Shown: positions 1 through 8,429 of the stretch, piece after piece | Position numbering within the stretch: the stretch's first letter is position 1 | Layout: each line of letters begins with the position of its first letter | NCBI GenBank assembly: GCA_902364645.1 | Contig: CABJEP010000010.1 | Location: 1 to 64,000 of the forward strand | Direction: 5' to 3' | Origin: Coriobacteriaceae bacterium | Lineage (GTDB): Bacteria; Actinomycetota; Coriobacteriia; Coriobacteriales; Coriobacteriaceae | DNA: 64,000 nucleotides | The notes under the pieces: model-generated | The model's database searches: none | Seen by the model: the letters and a program-made list of their open reading frames with translations, nothing else | Told to the model about the DNA's origin: nothing | Position numbers and translations under genes: made by a program

Positions 1-67
1 ATGGAAACGGATGTTCTATCGGGACACACATTTTGTCCTATAAGCCTTAGTTAGCCTCGCGCATTTT

Positions 68-108
68 GCCGGGCAGTTGCGGTTTTCCGTACCTGCCCGG
101 CTTTCTTT
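68..108 (+). terminator. Rho-independent terminator of an upstream gene
   Basis: Stem GCCGGGCAG (68-76) pairs perfectly with CTGCCCGGC (93-101) and is followed by TTTCTTTTT. It would end a plus-strand transcript whose gene lies before the window. It also sits just past the 3' end of dinB, which converges on it. Confidence 0.8.
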
Positions 109-122
109 TTGCTCAAAGGCGG

Positions 123-1376
123 TTAATCGCTGAAGCGGGATTGGCGGCCGAAGGATAGGGCGGTGTCGCCGAACTTGTCTCGGACGGCATCGATCGCGAC
201 GGAGAGGTCGCGACGGTCGCTCGATTGGGCTCCGCGGTCGTCGACTTCGCAGAACAGGTCGGTCTGGATGCCGCCTTGGTGGTCGAAGTCGCTCATACCG
301 ATGCCTGCTAAGCGAACATGCATGCCTTCCTGCCAGATGTTGTCGAGTAGCTCGAGCGCCACGGCCACGAAGATGTTCTCATCGTCGGTCGGATGAGGCA
401 GCCGGCGCTGTGCCGTACGCCCGCTTCCATACGAATACTTGAGCTTGAGCGTTACCGTGCCGCCCGTCAGTCCCTGACGGCGCAGGCGGCGTCCAACCGA
501 CTCACCCAGCAGCGCAATCGCCGCTTCGATGTCCCCGCGCTCAGTCAAATCTTTCGCAAAGGTGCGTTCATTGCTGACCGACTTGACCTCGCGCCCTTCA
601 TCGAGACTCGTGACTTCGGAGATTTCGAGTCCCAGCGCACGCTGGCGCATGCGTTCGCCGTTGACGCCAAAAATAGAGGCCAAGGTGGATTCCGGTGCAC
701 GTGATAGCTCGCCGAGCGTGTAGATGCGCATGCGGCGCAGTCGCTCCTCGGCCGAGCGCCCGATGCCGCTCATGGCAGATACCGGCAGCGCGGCCAAAAA
801 GCGCTGCTCGGTTCCGGGGCGCACGATGGTCAGCCCAAACGGCTTATCCCGCTCGCTTGCGATCTTTGCGACCGTCTTGTTGCAGCCTACGCCAATGGAG
901 CACGTCACTCCCAGCGCTGCCACGCGGTCGCTTATACGCCGTGCAACCAGCAGCGGGTCCTCGGGCGCAAAGCGACCCGGTGTGATATCGATAAAGGCTT
1001 CGTCGATCGATACGCGCTCAACGCGCGGCGTCTCCTCGGCAAGAATCGCCATGACCTGCGCGCTCACCTCGCGATAGCGATCAAAGTGCCCGTGCGTCCA
1101 AATGGCTTGCGGGCACAAGCGCCGTGCCTCGGCTGAGGGCATGGCGGAGTGCACGCCAAAGCGACGTGCCTCGTAAGAACAGGTGGACACAACGCCGCGG
1201 GAATCGGCGTCTCCGCCCACGATGAGCGGCTTTCCGCGCCATTCGGGATGATCGAGCATCTCCACGCTCGCAAAAAACGCATCGAGGTCCATCAGGCCCA
1301 CCGCCGGACCCGTCCAGGGAGGCGGCGTGACGCCCATGGCATCCTCATAACCGTATGTATGTTCGCGTCTTTCCAT
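123..1376 (-). CDS. dinB: DNA polymerase IV (Y-family translesion polymerase)
   Basis: Y-family error-prone polymerase of 417 residues that would copy past lesions in stalled forks. Visible landmarks are the catalytic MDLDAFFASVE near residue 29, the second acidic pair in VERVSIDEAFID near residue 120, the IGVGCNKTVAKIASERDKP helix-hairpin-helix lead-in, and a C-terminal little-finger region ending with the RLAGIGMSDF segment. Length is close to the DinB family norm (about 350-420), with a short non-conserved tail. It is transcribed divergently from rpsP. No Shine-Dalgarno lies before the ATG; a TATACT box ends only 6 bases upstream, so the mRNA may be leaderless. Identification is secure; the leaderless reading is inference. 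Confidence 0.95.
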   Translation of the reverse strand: MERREHTYGYEDAMGVTPPPWTGPAVGLMDLDAFFASVEMLDHPEWRGKPLIVGGDADSRGVVSTCSYEARRFGVHSAMPSAEARRLCPQAIWTHGHFDRYREVSAQVMAILAEETPRVERVSIDEAFIDITPGRFAPEDPLLVARRISDRVAALGVTCSIGVGCNKTVAKIASERDKPFGLTIVRPGTEQRFLAALPVSAMSGIGRSAEERLRRMRIYTLGELSRAPESTLASIFGVNGERMRQRALGLEISEVTSLDEGREVKSVSNERTFAKDLTERGDIEAAIALLGESVGRRLRRQGLTGGTVTLKLKYSYGSGRTAQRRLPHPTDDENIFVAVALELLDNIWQEGMHVRLAGIGMSDFDHQGGIQTDLFCEVDDRGAQSSDRRDLSVAIDAVRDKFGDTALSFGRQSRFSD

Positions 1377-1382
1377 GTCATG

Positions 1383-1388
1383 AGTATA
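1383..1388 (-). promoter_or_regulatory. -10 box of dinB, leaderless arrangement
   Basis: TATACT on the minus strand is separated by the six bases CATGAC from the dinB ATG, so initiation at the usual distance would start the message on the start codon. I see no good -35 hexamer. Confidence 0.5.
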
Positions 1389-1420
1389 CCGCGCAGCTCA
1401 TGTGGGGTGCGTGTATGTGC

Positions 1421-1448
1421 TTGCAAATCCCGAATTCTTGTCTAAGAT
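1421..1448 (+). promoter_or_regulatory. Promoter of the rpsP operon
   Basis: TTGCAA (1421-1426) and TAAGAT (1443-1448) are separated by 16 bases, about 130 bases upstream of rpsP. This is the best sigma-70-type match in the dinB-rpsP gap and would drive rpsP-khpA-rimM-trmD. Confidence 0.55.
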
Positions 1449-1577
1449 ATGGATTTGCCCTCGACTACACCGAAGAAGTTGGTCTCACGGACTTCACCTG
1501 CCCGCGTCGATGGCGTATTATGTTCAACTGTTTGTTTGTAGTTGCAGCCTAAAGCTGCTTGGTTGGAGGAGTTTCCT

Positions 1578-1919
1578 TTGGCAGTCAAGATTCGCCTTGC
1601 TCGTCACGGCGCTAAGAAGCGTCCGTACTACCGTGTCGTCGTCGCCGATTCCCGCGCCCCGCGTGACGGTCGTATCATCGAGGAGGTTGGCCGCTACAAC
1701 CCGATGACCGCCCCCAAGACCATCAACCTCGACCTCGAGAAGATCGCCGACTGGCAGTCCAAGGGCGCTCAGCTCACCGACGCCGTCGCCGCTCTGGTCA
1801 AGGCCGCCAACGAGGGCGAGAAGACCGAGACCGTCGTCAAGAAGTCCAAGAAGCAGCTCGCCAAAGAGGCCGAGGCCGCTAAGGCTGCCGCTGAGGCCGC
1901 TGAGGGCGCCGAGGAGTAA
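1578..1919 (+). CDS. rpsP: 30S ribosomal protein S16
   Basis: Small-subunit protein S16, a 16S rRNA-binding assembly protein. The N-terminus [19 protein letters not shown] and the following [22 protein letters not shown] are diagnostic. I chose the TTG at 1578 because a GGAGG lies 8 bases upstream and it gives the family N-terminus; the open frame runs further upstream without family similarity. The protein is 113 residues, longer than the usual 80-90 because of a lysine- and alanine/glutamate-rich tail, which is common in Actinomycetota. It is the first gene of the S16-KhpA-RimM-TrmD group that links ribosome assembly with tRNA modification. Confidence 0.97.
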   Translation: MAVKIRLARHGAKKRPYYRVVVADSRAPRDGRIIEEVGRYNPMTAPKTINLDLEKIADWQSKGAQLTDAVAALVKAANEGEKTETVVKKSKKQLAKEAEAAKAAAEAAEGAEE

Positions 1920-1922
1920 ATC

Positions 1923-2207
1923 GTGCCTGAGGTTGACGCTGCACAGCTCGAGGGTGAGGCAATGCTCTCAGATCGCATCGCCGATCTCGTCGAATATCTC
2001 GTTGTTCAGATCGTCGACGACCCGGATTCCGTGAGCCTTGAGGTCATCGATGGTGACGACGCCTCCACGATTGAGGTTTCGGTCGCCGAGGATGACGTCG
2101 CTAAGGTCATCGGCCGTCGTGGCCGTACCATCAAGGCCATTCGCACGCTCGCCCGTGCACTGGCCGCTCGCCTCGACACTGCTGTCGAGGTAGAGGTTCT
2201 GGGCTAG
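1923..2207 (+). CDS. khpA: KH-domain RNA-binding protein KhpA
   Basis: Small single KH-domain protein. The core VAKVIGRRGRTIKAIRTLARALAA carries the GxxG loop (GRRG) that binds RNA backbone. In Firmicutes KhpA partners with KhpB (Jag/EloR) and affects cell elongation and sRNA binding; it is usually found, as here, between rpsP and rimM. The start is uncertain: GTG at 1923 has a GAGGAG six bases upstream and gives 94 residues, while ATG at 1962 has AGGG seven bases upstream and gives 81 residues, nearer the family length. Only 3 bases separate it from rpsP, so the two are probably coupled. Confidence 0.9.
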   Translation: MPEVDAAQLEGEAMLSDRIADLVEYLVVQIVDDPDSVSLEVIDGDDASTIEVSVAEDDVAKVIGRRGRTIKAIRTLARALAARLDTAVEVEVLG

Positions 2208-2211
2208 GACC

Positions 2212-2733
2212 TTGAGGTCCCAGTACAAAAACATCGCCCGTGTGGTCAAGCCGCACGGAAGGAAGGGGGAGGTCCTCGCGCAGCCGCTGCGGGGGCTTCC
2301 TTCTGTATTAGAGCCGGGTATGCGCGTCGCCCTGACGCCGCCGGCGCTCAAGCGCGACCGCTTTTGCACGGTCGTGTCCGTCACCGATACGGGCGATGGC
2401 GATCTGGTCTCGTTTGAGGGCATTGACGACTTGACGGCCGCCGAGGGCATCACGGGATGCTATGTGTTGGCAAATCGTGACGATTTTGAGCTCGATTCAC
2501 TCGACGCCGCCTATTCCGACTTGATGGGTCGCGAGGTGGTCGACGAGCGCTTCGGTTCACTCGGTACGATTGCCGAGATCATGTCGACGCCCGCTAACGA
2601 TGTTTGGGATGTCGAGGGCGATCGGTACGGCGAGGTACTGATTCCCGTGATCGAGCAGGTTGTGCTCGATCTTCCCGACACAGGAACAATTTCCGTCCAC
2701 GTTATGGACGGCCTGATCGATATCGACAAGTAG
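2212..2733 (+). CDS. rimM: Ribosome maturation factor RimM
   Basis: RimM helps fold the 3' domain of 16S rRNA near S19 during 30S assembly. The N-terminal RimM domain has the motif IARVVKPHGRKGEV, and a PRC-barrel domain follows from about residue 95 (LMGREVVDERFGSLGTIAEI ending in IPVIEQVVLDLPD). The TTG at 2212 keeps the whole conserved N-terminus; the GTG at 2242 would cut into it. The spacing to an upstream SD is poor, which suggests translation coupled to khpA. The 173-residue length is typical. Confidence 0.93.
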   Translation: MRSQYKNIARVVKPHGRKGEVLAQPLRGLPSVLEPGMRVALTPPALKRDRFCTVVSVTDTGDGDLVSFEGIDDLTAAEGITGCYVLANRDDFELDSLDAAYSDLMGREVVDERFGSLGTIAEIMSTPANDVWDVEGDRYGEVLIPVIEQVVLDLPDTGTISVHVMDGLIDIDK

Positions 2734-2743
2734 GGAGGACAAC

Positions 2744-3490
2744 ATGCTGATTGAGACCCTTTCGGTCTTTCCCGAGATGTTTGAGCCCGTCATGTCCACA
2801 TCGATTTTGGGCCGCGCCCGCAAGGCCGGCCTTTTTGATTTTAAGGCGTATAACCTGCGCGACTGGACGCACGACCGCCATCGTACCGTCGATGACGAGC
2901 CGTACGGCGGCGGGCAGGGCATGCTCATGAAGGTCGAGCCTATCGCCGAGGCCATCGAGGCCATTAGCGCGGAGGGCCCCAAGCCGACGGTGGTGTTCTT
3001 CACCCCGTGCGGCGAGCCTTTTATGCAGCATGTGGCCGAGCGCCTGCTCAAAAGCGAGCGCCTGCTGTTTGTGTGCAGCCGTTACGAAGGTGTCGACGAG
3101 CGTGCCTATGCGTATGCCGACGAGCGCCTGTCGATCGGCGATTACGTGCTCACGGGCGGCGAGCTTCCCGCTATGGTCGTTGCCGATGCCGTCGTACGCC
3201 TGATCCCCGGCGCCCTTGGTGACGAGATGAGCAACGTGGACGAGTCGTTCTCGACCGCCGAGGACGGAGGCCTGCTCGAGTACGCGCAGTACACCCGCCC
3301 CGCCGAGTTCAACGGCGAGGGCGTGCCGCCGGTGCTCGTGAGCGGCGACCATGCCAAGGTTGACGCCTGGCGCCGTAAGAATGCCATCGAGCGCACCTGC
3401 CGCTGGCGTCCCGACCTGATCGAGACGGCGCGGCTTACGCCCCAGGAGCGCGCATACGCGCAAGATTTGCTTTCCGGAAGGGGTGAATAG
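2744..3490 (+). CDS. trmD: tRNA (guanine37-N1)-methyltransferase TrmD
   Basis: SPOUT-family enzyme that methylates G37 next to the anticodon using S-adenosylmethionine, preventing +1 frameshifting. The trefoil-knot cofactor site is recognisable in SRYEGVDERAYAYADERLSIGDYVLTGGELPAM, and the substrate loop in VDDEPYGGGQGMLMK. The protein is 248 residues, a normal length. A GGGAGG lies upstream of the ATG. It is followed directly by lepB, whose Shine-Dalgarno lies inside the last trmD codons. Confidence 0.97.
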   Translation: MLIETLSVFPEMFEPVMSTSILGRARKAGLFDFKAYNLRDWTHDRHRTVDDEPYGGGQGMLMKVEPIAEAIEAISAEGPKPTVVFFTPCGEPFMQHVAERLLKSERLLFVCSRYEGVDERAYAYADERLSIGDYVLTGGELPAMVVADAVVRLIPGALGDEMSNVDESFSTAEDGGLLEYAQYTRPAEFNGEGVPPVLVSGDHAKVDAWRRKNAIERTCRWRPDLIETARLTPQERAYAQDLLSGRGE

Positions 3491-3491
3491 A

Positions 3492-4100
3492 ATGGTGGAT
3501 GATAAAGGGCGTCAACGGGTTCACCTCGAACATGATTTTGGCGAAAGGTCCGTTTTCACTTTACGTGGTGCTCTGGAGTGGATTTTAGTCATTCTTATCG
3601 CGCTCGCCGCCACCTTCTTGATCCGCACCTTTGTGGTCGAGCCCTTTGTGGTACCCACCGGCTCCATGGAGGACACGATCGAGATTGGCGACCAGATCCT
3701 GGCACAAAAGGTGAGCCTCGAGCTCGGTCAGCCCGTCAAACAGGGTGATATCGTGGTGTTCCATAATCCCGATGCCACGTCCGAGCATGACGTGCTGGTA
3801 AAGCGCGTCATCGCCACGGCCGGCCAGACGCTCGACCTGCAGGACGGCAAGGTCGTCGTCGACGGCCAGGCGCTCGATGAGGACTATACGACCGGCATGA
3901 GTTGGCCGCTTTCGGTCCAAGCGCCTGGCGCCCAGGTGAGTTATCCCTACACCGTTCCCGACGGGTGCGTGTGGGTGATGGGCGACAACCGCGAAAACTC
4001 TGCCGACTCGCGCTACTTTGGTCCCGTCGATCGCTCTGATTTGATCGCTGTGGCGCTTGTGCGCTACTGGCCGCTCAACCGCATCGGCGCTATCGACTAA
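3492..4100 (+). CDS. lepB: Signal peptidase I
   Basis: Membrane-anchored serine protease that removes signal peptides from secreted proteins. One hydrophobic segment (about residues 26-45) is followed by the catalytic serine in VPTGSMEDT (Ser58) and the general-base lysine in VLVKRVIA (Lys104); the box E motif MGDNRENSADSRYFGPV is intact. I chose ATG 3492 over the in-frame GTG 3483 because GGAAGGGG ends 8 bases before it. Length is 202 residues, typical of single-pass Gram-positive enzymes. It begins just after trmD, as in many Firmicutes and Actinobacteria. Confidence 0.95.
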   Translation: MVDDKGRQRVHLEHDFGERSVFTLRGALEWILVILIALAATFLIRTFVVEPFVVPTGSMEDTIEIGDQILAQKVSLELGQPVKQGDIVVFHNPDATSEHDVLVKRVIATAGQTLDLQDGKVVVDGQALDEDYTTGMSWPLSVQAPGAQVSYPYTVPDGCVWVMGDNRENSADSRYFGPVDRSDLIAVALVRYWPLNRIGAID

Positions 4101-4107
4101 AAACCGC

Positions 4108-4113
4108 TATAGT
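4108..4113 (+). promoter_or_regulatory. Possible -10 box upstream of glyQ
   Basis: TATAGT in the 59-base lepB-glyQ gap, preceded by CGC. It lies 46 bases before the glyQ start. No convincing -35 is visible, so this is a weak call. Confidence 0.35.
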
Positions 4114-4159
4114 ACAGTACCTAACCGTGTAATCGTTTCGACGAGGGGATATTAGAGGC

Positions 4160-5071
4160 ATGAACGCTTCATCGCTTTCCTTCCAAGACATCATCCTGCG
4201 CCTCCAGCAGTACTGGGGCGAGCAGGGCTGCGTCATTATGCAGCCCTATGACTCCGAGGTCGGTGCCGGTACCTTCCATACCGCGACTACGCTGCGCTCG
4301 CTCGGTCCCGCCGAATGGCGCACCTGCTATGCGCAGCCCTGCCGCCGTCCCGCCGACGGCCGCTACGGCGAGAACCCTAACCGCATGCAGCACTACTATC
4401 AGTTCCAGGTGCTCATTAAGCCCTCTCCGGTTAATGCTCAGGAGCTTTACCTGGGGTCTCTTGCTGCCATTGGCCTGGACCCCAACGACCATGACGTCCG
4501 TTTTGTCGAGGACGACTGGGAGAGCCCGACGCTGGGCGCCTGGGGCCTTGGCTGGGAGGTCTGGCTCAACGGCATGGAGGTCACGCAGTTTACGTACTTC
4601 CAGCAGGTGGGCGGTATCGAGGTCGACCCCGTGCCCGTCGAGATCACCTATGGCCTGGAGCGTATCGCCATGTACGCTCAGGGCGTCAACTCGGTCTACG
4701 ATCTGGTGTGGAGCTATCTGCCCGACGGCACGCCCATGACCTACGGCGACGTGTTCCTCGAGAACGAGCGCGAGTTCAGTGCCTATAACTTTGAGGTCGC
4801 CAACGTCGAGATGATGCGTCAGAAGTTTGACGACTACGAGGCCGAGTGCCATTCCTGCCTGGAGCGCAAGCTGCCGTTGCCGGCGTACGACTGTGTCATG
4901 AAGTGCAGCCACGCCTTCAACCTGCTCGATGCCCGCGGCGCCCTGTCCGCGGTCGAGCGTGCCAACTACATCCTGCGCGTCCGCGCCGTCGCCAAGGCGT
5001 GCTGCGAGGCCTACATGGCCGAGGTCGCCGGAGTGAACGAGAATGCCGACCAGGAAGGCGAGGTGGCGTAA
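4160..5071 (+). CDS. glyQ: Glycyl-tRNA synthetase, alpha subunit
   Basis: Catalytic subunit of the alpha2beta2 bacterial glycyl-tRNA synthetase, which activates glycine. The sequence opens with [20 protein letters not shown] and contains the class II motifs, including [20 protein letters not shown] and [13 protein letters not shown]. Length is 303 residues, normal for the family. It is followed three bases later by glyS. The two-subunit form is typical of Firmicutes and Proteobacteria rather than most Actinobacteria, which use the single-chain enzyme. I see no T-box leader in the short upstream gap. Confidence 0.98.
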   Translation: MNASSLSFQDIILRLQQYWGEQGCVIMQPYDSEVGAGTFHTATTLRSLGPAEWRTCYAQPCRRPADGRYGENPNRMQHYYQFQVLIKPSPVNAQELYLGSLAAIGLDPNDHDVRFVEDDWESPTLGAWGLGWEVWLNGMEVTQFTYFQQVGGIEVDPVPVEITYGLERIAMYAQGVNSVYDLVWSYLPDGTPMTYGDVFLENEREFSAYNFEVANVEMMRQKFDDYEAECHSCLERKLPLPAYDCVMKCSHAFNLLDARGALSAVERANYILRVRAVAKACCEAYMAEVAGVNENADQEGEVA

Positions 5072-5074
5072 GCC

Positions 5075-7171
5075 ATGGCAGACGCTAAGGATTTCCTGTT
5101 TGAGATCGGTACGGAGGAAATGCCCTCTGCACCGCTGAACAATGCCGTCAAGCAGCTTGGTACCATGATCGCCAAGGGTCTCGACGAGGCCGGTCTGGCC
5201 CACGGCGAGGTCCGCGTGATCTCGAGCCCGCGTCGCCTGGCTGCGCTCGTTGCCGACGTTGCCACCGCGACCGATGAGGTTCACGAGGTCAAGCGTGGCC
5301 CCGCGGCAAACATCGCCTTCGACGCTGACGGTAACGCCACCAAGGCCGCCCAGGGCTTCGCCCGCAAGTGCGGTGTGGCTGCCGAGGACCTGGTCCGTCG
5401 TGAGGATACCGACGGTCGCGAGTATGTCTTTGCCGAGAAGAACATTCCCTCCGCACCGGCAACCCCGATCCTGACGGCCCTGTGCGAGAAGACCATTGCC
5501 GGCCTGCAGTGGCCCAACTACCGCTCCCAGCGCTGGGGCCACGAGCACGCGACGTTCGTGCGTCCGGTCCGCTGGATTTGCTGCCTTCTGGGCGAGGATG
5601 TTGTGCCTGTGTCATTTGCCGACGTGACGAGCGGCAACACCACGCGCGGCCATCGCGTGCTCGGCCCCGGTGACCACGTTGTCGCCAGCCCCGCCGCCTA
5701 CGAGCAGGTACTCGAGGACGCCGGCGTGCTTTCTGCCGAGCGCCGTCGCGAGGCCATCCTTGCCGGTATCTCCGAGGTCGAGGCCGCTCGCCCCGGCTGC
5801 CATGTCGATACGCCCAAGAAGGTCTTTGAGGAGGTCATTAACCTCTGCGAGTGGCCGACGGTGCTCGTCGGTACTTTCGACGAGGAGTTCCTCAAGGTCC
5901 CGCACGAGATTATCTGCGAGTCCATGCTCACCAACCAGCGCTACTTCCCGATCTATGACGGCGAGGGCAAGCTGACGCGTGAGTTCGTGGTCGTCTCCAA
6001 CAGCAAGCCCGAGAACGCCGAGCGAGTGATCGACGGTAACGAGCGCGTCGTGCGCGCCCGTCTGGACGACGCTAAGTTCTTCTACGAGGAGGACCTGAAG
6101 ATCTCCCTCGACGAGTTCCGTGAGCGTCTGTCCAAGGTTGCCTTCCAGGAGAAGCTCGGTAGCGTGCTCGCCAAGTCCGAGCGCATCGAGCAGCTCGCGC
6201 TCGCTATCGCCCGTGAGGCGCACCTGGGTGCTCACCTGGCAGCCGACGCCGGCCGTGCCGCGCACCTGTGCAAGGCCGACCTGGTGTCCAACGCCGTCGT
6301 CGAGTTCACGAGCCAGCAGGGCGTGATGGGCGGTTACTACGCGACCGCGATGGGGGAGAACGACGAGGTCGCCCACGCCATTCGCGATCATTATCGTCCC
6401 CGCTTTGCCGGCGACGAGCTGCCCGAGGGCACCGCTGGCTGCATCGTGGCCTGCGCCGACAAGCTCGATACCATCGCCGGTATCTTTGCCATCGGCGAGC
6501 CTCCGACCGGCTCCTCCGACCCCTACGCGCTGCGTCGTGCCGCTATCGGCATCATCAACATCCTGCGCGACCGTCTGCCGATCGACCCCACGTCGCTGAT
6601 TGACTTTGCTCTGCAGCTTTACAGCGAGCAGGGCATTGAGTTCGACGCCGCCGAGGTCGCCCAGCAGGTTCGTGACTTCTTCCATGGCCGCCTGGTGAGC
6701 ATGGCCCGCGACGAAAAGATTCCGGCCGATACCGTTGCCGCCGTCTCCGCGGTGCACATCATCGCCCCGTCCGTCTTCTTCGCCCGCTGCGCCGCCCTCG
6801 ACGAGGCCCGCAAGAATGATGCCGAGACCTTTGACAACCTGGCTACCGCCTATGCCCGTGCCGCGCACATCTCCAAGCCCGAGCTGGGTGCGGAGTATGA
6901 CCGCAGCCTGATGGGCGAGGTCGAGCTCGCGCTCGCCGACGCCTCCGAGGCTGCTCAGACCGCTGTCGATGCCGCCCTTGCTGCCGAGGACTACCCGGCC
7001 GCATTTGCTGCCCTCGCCGCCCTGCGTGCCCCCATCGACCGCTTCTTCGACGAGGTCATGGTCATGGACAAGGACGAGCAGCTTCGCGATAATCGCCTTA
7101 AGCTGCTCAACCGCTTCGAGGCCGTTTTCTCCGGCATCGCCAACATCGGTGAGCTTGCCCGCAAAAAGTAA
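5075..7171 (+). CDS. glyS: Glycyl-tRNA synthetase, beta subunit
   Basis: Beta subunit (698 residues) that binds tRNA-Gly and completes the alpha2beta2 synthetase. Diagnostic stretches are DFLFEIGTEEMPSAPL at the N-terminus, RGPAANIAFDADGNATKAAQGFARK, the LTNQRYFPIYD region, and the HD-like segment LGAHLAADAGRAAHLCKADL with MVGEF-like VEFTSQQGVMGGYYA. The C-terminus carries the DALR-type anticodon-binding region (EVMVMDKDEQLRDNRLKLLNR). It starts 3 bases after glyQ and is certainly co-transcribed with it. Confidence 0.98.
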   Translation: MADAKDFLFEIGTEEMPSAPLNNAVKQLGTMIAKGLDEAGLAHGEVRVISSPRRLAALVADVATATDEVHEVKRGPAANIAFDADGNATKAAQGFARKCGVAAEDLVRREDTDGREYVFAEKNIPSAPATPILTALCEKTIAGLQWPNYRSQRWGHEHATFVRPVRWICCLLGEDVVPVSFADVTSGNTTRGHRVLGPGDHVVASPAAYEQVLEDAGVLSAERRREAILAGISEVEAARPGCHVDTPKKVFEEVINLCEWPTVLVGTFDEEFLKVPHEIICESMLTNQRYFPIYDGEGKLTREFVVVSNSKPENAERVIDGNERVVRARLDDAKFFYEEDLKISLDEFRERLSKVAFQEKLGSVLAKSERIEQLALAIAREAHLGAHLAADAGRAAHLCKADLVSNAVVEFTSQQGVMGGYYATAMGENDEVAHAIRDHYRPRFAGDELPEGTAGCIVACADKLDTIAGIFAIGEPPTGSSDPYALRRAAIGIINILRDRLPIDPTSLIDFALQLYSEQGIEFDAAEVAQQVRDFFHGRLVSMARDEKIPADTVAAVSAVHIIAPSVFFARCAALDEARKNDAETFDNLATAYARAAHISKPELGAEYDRSLMGEVELALADASEAAQTAVDAALAAEDYPAAFAALAALRAPIDRFFDEVMVMDKDEQLRDNRLKLLNRFEAVFSGIANIGELARKK

Positions 7172-7205
7172 GCCAGCCTGCGCATAAGCGCAAAAGGAGC
7201 CCCGC

Positions 7206-8081
7206 ATGGATTGCCCGGTCACCGCTCGTCCCACCGTTATCGTTATCTCCGACTCGCTCGGTGATACCGCTTGTGAGGTGGTGCTTGCGGCGTCCGGGCA
7301 ATTTGATGAAGGGGCTTTTCGTGTTTTGCGTCTGCCTAAGGTGACCTCTGTGGAGCAGGTCAAGTCATTTGTGGGGCCGCGCGTCGATGCGGACCATCGC
7401 GATATTGCCGTGTTCCACACCATTGTCGATCCGGCGCTTCGCGCCCGCGTGCTCGATTACCTGGGTATGCTGCATATCCGTTCGGTCGACCTGATCGGCC
7501 CGACGCTTGCCGTGCTGTCGTCGCTCATCGGTGTGCCGCCCAAGGGCGTTGCGGGCGTGATTCACAAGACCGATGACCGCTATTTCCATCGTATCGAGGC
7601 CATGGAGTATTTCGTTGAGCACGATGACGGTCGTGGTTGCGACGATCTGTCGGGTGCCGATATCGTGCTGCTGGGTGTGTCGCGTACATCCAAGACGCCG
7701 CTGTCGATGTATTTAGCCTATCAGGGCTACAAGGTCGCCAATGTCCCACTGGCGCATGGCATGGAGCCGCCCAAGTCGATTTATGAGGTCGACCCGATGC
7801 GCCTGTTCGGCCTGATTTCGACCGTCGATGTGATTTCCGAAATTCGCGATAGCCGCTTGAGCGATGACTACGCCCGTGCCGTTGCCGGCTCCTATGCGGA
7901 GCCCGAGAGCGTGCGTAGTGAGCTTGCGGAAGCCCGCGCGCTCATGAAACGCCTGGGCTGCTTTGTAGTGCGTACCGACGGCAAAGCCATCGAGGAAAGC
8001 GCTGCCGAGATCATTGCTCACCTCGAAGAGATTCAAGAGGCAAGAGCACGCCGTGCCGCCCGCCGCGCTCAACAGCAGTAG
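7206..8081 (+). CDS. ppsR: PPDK regulatory protein (bifunctional kinase/pyrophosphorylase, DUF299 family)
   Basis: Bifunctional regulator that phosphorylates an active-site threonine of pyruvate phosphate dikinase (ADP-dependent inactivation) and removes it by Pi-dependent phosphorolysis. It opens with the family signature VIVISDSLGDTACEVVLAA and carries the nucleotide-binding loop GVSRTSKTPLSMYLAYQGYKVANVPL near residue 157. Length is 291 residues, as expected. The PPDK gene follows 348 bases downstream, so substrate and regulator are neighbours. An AAAGGAG precedes the ATG. The family also contains PEP-synthase regulators; the adjacent PPDK makes the PPDK form much more likely. Confidence 0.93.
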   Translation: MDCPVTARPTVIVISDSLGDTACEVVLAASGQFDEGAFRVLRLPKVTSVEQVKSFVGPRVDADHRDIAVFHTIVDPALRARVLDYLGMLHIRSVDLIGPTLAVLSSLIGVPPKGVAGVIHKTDDRYFHRIEAMEYFVEHDDGRGCDDLSGADIVLLGVSRTSKTPLSMYLAYQGYKVANVPLAHGMEPPKSIYEVDPMRLFGLISTVDVISEIRDSRLSDDYARAVAGSYAEPESVRSELAEARALMKRLGCFVVRTDGKAIEESAAEIIAHLEEIQEARARRAARRAQQQ

Positions 8082-8092
8082 TCCTTTCTGTG

Positions 8093-8170
8093 ATGATTTT
8101 TCTGGGACGGGGATTAAAAAAATCATTAGGTACTCAATGATTTTTTTAATCCCCGTCCCAGAAAAATCAT
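8093..8170. repeat. 35-bp perfect inverted repeat, each arm a REP-like hairpin
   Basis: The left arm 8093-8127 and right arm 8136-8170 are exact reverse complements over 35 bases around an 8-base spacer. Each arm is also a hairpin by itself: ATGATTTTT, loop CTGGGACGGGGATTA plus two A, then AAAAATCAT. The loop resembles those of the repeats beside the RAYT gene (32.2-33.3 kb) and of the hairpin at 61328, although the stems are unrelated. It lies between ppsR and ppdK and could end ppsR transcription, but its size and symmetry go beyond an ordinary terminator. Confidence 0.9.
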
Positions 8171-8429
8171 CGGAGTGGCTAAATAGCCTGAATTGATAAA
8201 GCGATTTAGCAAATACATCGCATCTGACCTGCATTCTTCTTGTAGTGGTATCTTCATAAGGTAACCAACTTTACCTACCGTTTACCGCCTGTTTTAGCAC
8301 GTTTACCAAACCGCGCACCCTCTGCTCAAGCCTGCCCAAAACCCGCCGTATAGTTCCCTCACGGCCTGCATCCGGCGGGTCGATTCGTTACCACGGTCGT
8401 GCGCGTAAGCGCATGGAAGGGGAAGTATC
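8171..8429. other. Upstream region of ppdK, no gene
   Basis: This 259-base stretch between the palindrome and ppdK holds no open frame with a plausible start. It contains several TTTACC/GGTAA motifs, including GGTAA and TTACC facing each other at about 8261-8276, and a TATAGT at about 8350 without a clear -35. It presumably contains the ppdK promoter, but I cannot place it firmly. Confidence 0.4.

Noticed and set aside
19..35. Small GGACA/TGTCC hairpin near the window start
   Set aside because: Only five pairs, no T-run, no gene context visible; not distinguishable from chance.
1355..1372. Possible LexA half-site CGAACA at the dinB start
   Set aside because: Only one half of an actinobacterial SOS box is present and it lies inside the coding start; the other half does not match.
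4101..4159. T-box riboswitch before glyQ
   Set aside because: The gap is only 59 bases and has neither stem I nor a terminator/antiterminator; the proS upstream gap is zero.
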